From positions 1 to 6,198 of the forward strand of contig JAFMIT010000095.1 of the NCBI GenBank assembly GCA_017853815.1: a stretch of 6,198 nucleotides of DNA. Direction: 5' to 3'. Positions within the stretch are counted from its first letter, which is position 1; each line of letters opens with the position of its first letter. The notes beneath the pieces were generated by a model. It saw only the letters and a list, made by a program, of their open reading frames with translations, had not been told where the DNA came from and did not search any database. Source of the DNA: Actinomycetota bacterium. GTDB lineage: Bacteria; Actinomycetota; Actinomycetes; S36-B12; UBA5976. Of the stretch, positions 5,042-6,198 are shown one piece after another. The position numbers and the translations under genes were made by a program.

Positions 5042-6159
5042 ATGCCTAATCGACTGGCTTCAAGCACGAGCCCCTATCTCCAGCAGCACGCGGACAATCC
5101 AGTCGATTGGTGGGAATGGTCAGACAAGGCGTTTGCTGAGGCTGCACGGCGCAATGCGCCCGTGTTCTTGTCGGTTGGCTATGCCGCGTGCCACTGGTGC
5201 CATGTGATGGCTCACGAGTCGTTTGAGGACGTGGAACTTGCTGCGTGGCTCAACGACAATTTCGTGAGCATCAAGGTCGACCGAGAAGAGCGACCTGACA
5301 TCGACAGTCTGTACATGCAAGCCACGATTGCCATGACAGGTCAGGGTGGCTGGCCGATGTCGGTTTTTCTCAATCATGAACGCAAGCCGTTTCATGCCGG
5401 CACATACTTTCCGCCATCGCCACGGCACGGTATGCCGTCGTTTCGACAGTTGCTTGAGGCAATTGTCGATGCCTGGAGCGAGCGGCGTGACGCTCTCGAT
5501 GACCACGCTCAGCAACTATCGGTTGCCATCGCGGAGCGCTCGCTTTTTCGAACTCCCGAGCGTTCGATCAGCACCGACGTTTTTGCGGAGGCAGTCTCGG
5601 CAGCTCGCGCCGAATATGACGAACTAAGCGGAGGATTTGGTGGCGCACCAAAGTTTCCGCCTTCGCCTTTACTACGTGCAGCGTTTATCGCGCGTAGCTT
5701 TGATTCTTCAGGCGATCTGCTAGCGATGGCTGAGACAACACTCGAGCGAATGGCTCGTGGCGGAATCTACGATCAACTGGGTGGTGGATTCGCGCGATAT
5801 TCCGTGGATTCGGAATGGGTCGTCCCTCACTTTGAAAAGATGTTGTACGACAACGCCCAACTGCTTGAGGTGTATGCCTTATGGGCCATGACAAGCCAGT
5901 CGGTTTTCGCTCGAAGAATTGCGAACGAGACTGCAGATTTCATGGTGAGAGAATTGCTCACCGCAGAGCAGTGTTTCGCGTCGTCAATTGATGCAGATTC
6001 CGAAGGCGTCGAAGGAAAGTTCTATGCATGGTCGCCGGCAGAGTTTGCTGAGGTTTTGGGTTCAGCGGCAGCTGAAGCGGCGTGGCTTTTTGGTGTCACG
6101 AGTGATGGAACCTTTGAAGCCGGGCTCTCGACTCTTCAGCTCTTGATAGATCCAGAAGA
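5042..6159 (+). CDS. Thioredoxin-domain protein, DUF255 / YyaL (SPATA20) family, 3' truncated
   Basis: This is the N-terminal part (about 373 residues) of a protein whose family members are usually about 650-700 residues. The start is ATG 5042 with GAGGAG upstream. The family N-terminus is clear: NRLASSTSPYLQQHADNPVD, then WWEW. The thioredoxin-like domain carries C50-H-W-C53 within GYAACHWCHVMAHESFED, followed by VDREERPDID and GQGGWPMSVFL with GTYFPP. The second part begins the alpha/alpha-barrel (six-hairpin glycosidase-like) region: GGFGGAPKFPPSP (198-210), GGIYDQLGGGFARYSVD, VPHFEKMLYDNAQLL and SSIDADSEGVEGKFYAW. The biochemical function of the family is not settled; a redox role for CxxC is inferred. 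It is probably cytoplasmic, as no signal peptide is seen. The reading frame stays open to 6198, but codons after about 6159 come from adapter sequence (…DRKSTRLNSSHE), so that tail is false and the gene is simply cut at the contig end. Confidence 0.93.
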
Positions 6160-6198
6160 AGATCGGAAGAGCACACGTCTGAACTCCAGTCACGAGTG
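6160..6198 (+). other. Illumina TruSeq adapter contamination (not genomic)
   Basis: From 6160 the sequence matches the TruSeq read-through adapter (AGATCGGAAGAGC, then ACACGTCTGAACTCCAGTCAC) for 34 bases without a mismatch, followed by GAGTG, which looks like the start of a 6-nt index. In frame it encodes RKSTRLNSSH, the usual peptide signature of this contaminant. It marks the real end of the biological sequence at about 6159. Confidence 0.97.

Noticed and set aside
5189..5203. C-H-W-C-H as a c-type heme attachment motif (CxxCH)
   Set aside because: It sits at the thioredoxin-like active site position of the DUF255 family (GYAACHWCHVM) in a protein without a signal peptide, so covalent heme is not expected. 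No CxxCH occurs in the b5 proteins.

Overview
The window looks like the end of a draft contig from a bacterium of moderate GC content. The gene content fits an actinobacterium, possibly Acidimicrobiia-like: a DUF2231-type membrane module fused to cytochrome b5 domains, a secreted cytochrome b5 array, and GTG/TTG starts with clear Shine-Dalgarno sites. The lineage is an inference, because there is no rRNA or marker gene. The last 39 bases are not genomic: 6160-6198 match the Illumina TruSeq read-through adapter followed by the first bases of an index, so the right end is a trimming artefact.

Left part (1-1721). An unrecognised plus-strand gene (44-580) converges on two translationally coupled minus-strand genes of unknown function (853-1383 and 581-856), and the facing stop codons abut with no gap. 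The reading frame of the first minus-strand gene continues upstream as plausible protein to 1611. There, an AAG codon stands exactly where an ATG would be expected, 6 nt after a strong AGGAGGA site. Either the start codon has been lost or there is a one-base error.

Centre (1722-4834). A two-gene minus-strand operon dominates the window. The first gene (3833-4834) encodes a four-helix DUF2231-like membrane module followed by two extracytoplasmic cytochrome b5-like domains. Its stop overlaps the start of the second gene (ATGA). The second gene (1722-3836) encodes a 704-residue exported protein with a signal peptide and eight tandem cytochrome b5-like domains joined by Thr/Pro-rich linkers. Seven of the eight, plus one of the two in the membrane protein, keep both axial heme histidines, so the pair could carry about eight b-type hemes outside the membrane. 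All ten domains carry a matched Cys pair that probably forms a disulfide. A hairpin with a U-rich tail ends the operon. The most economical model is a membrane-anchored plus secreted multi-heme b5 relay, reservoir or wire. The sequence does not show which, nor the electron partner.

Right part (4835-6159). A divergent intergenic region of about 207 bp precedes a plus-strand gene (from 5042) for a thioredoxin-domain protein of the DUF255/YyaL (SPATA20) family. The gene is cut off by the contig end, and its last apparent codons are adapter.
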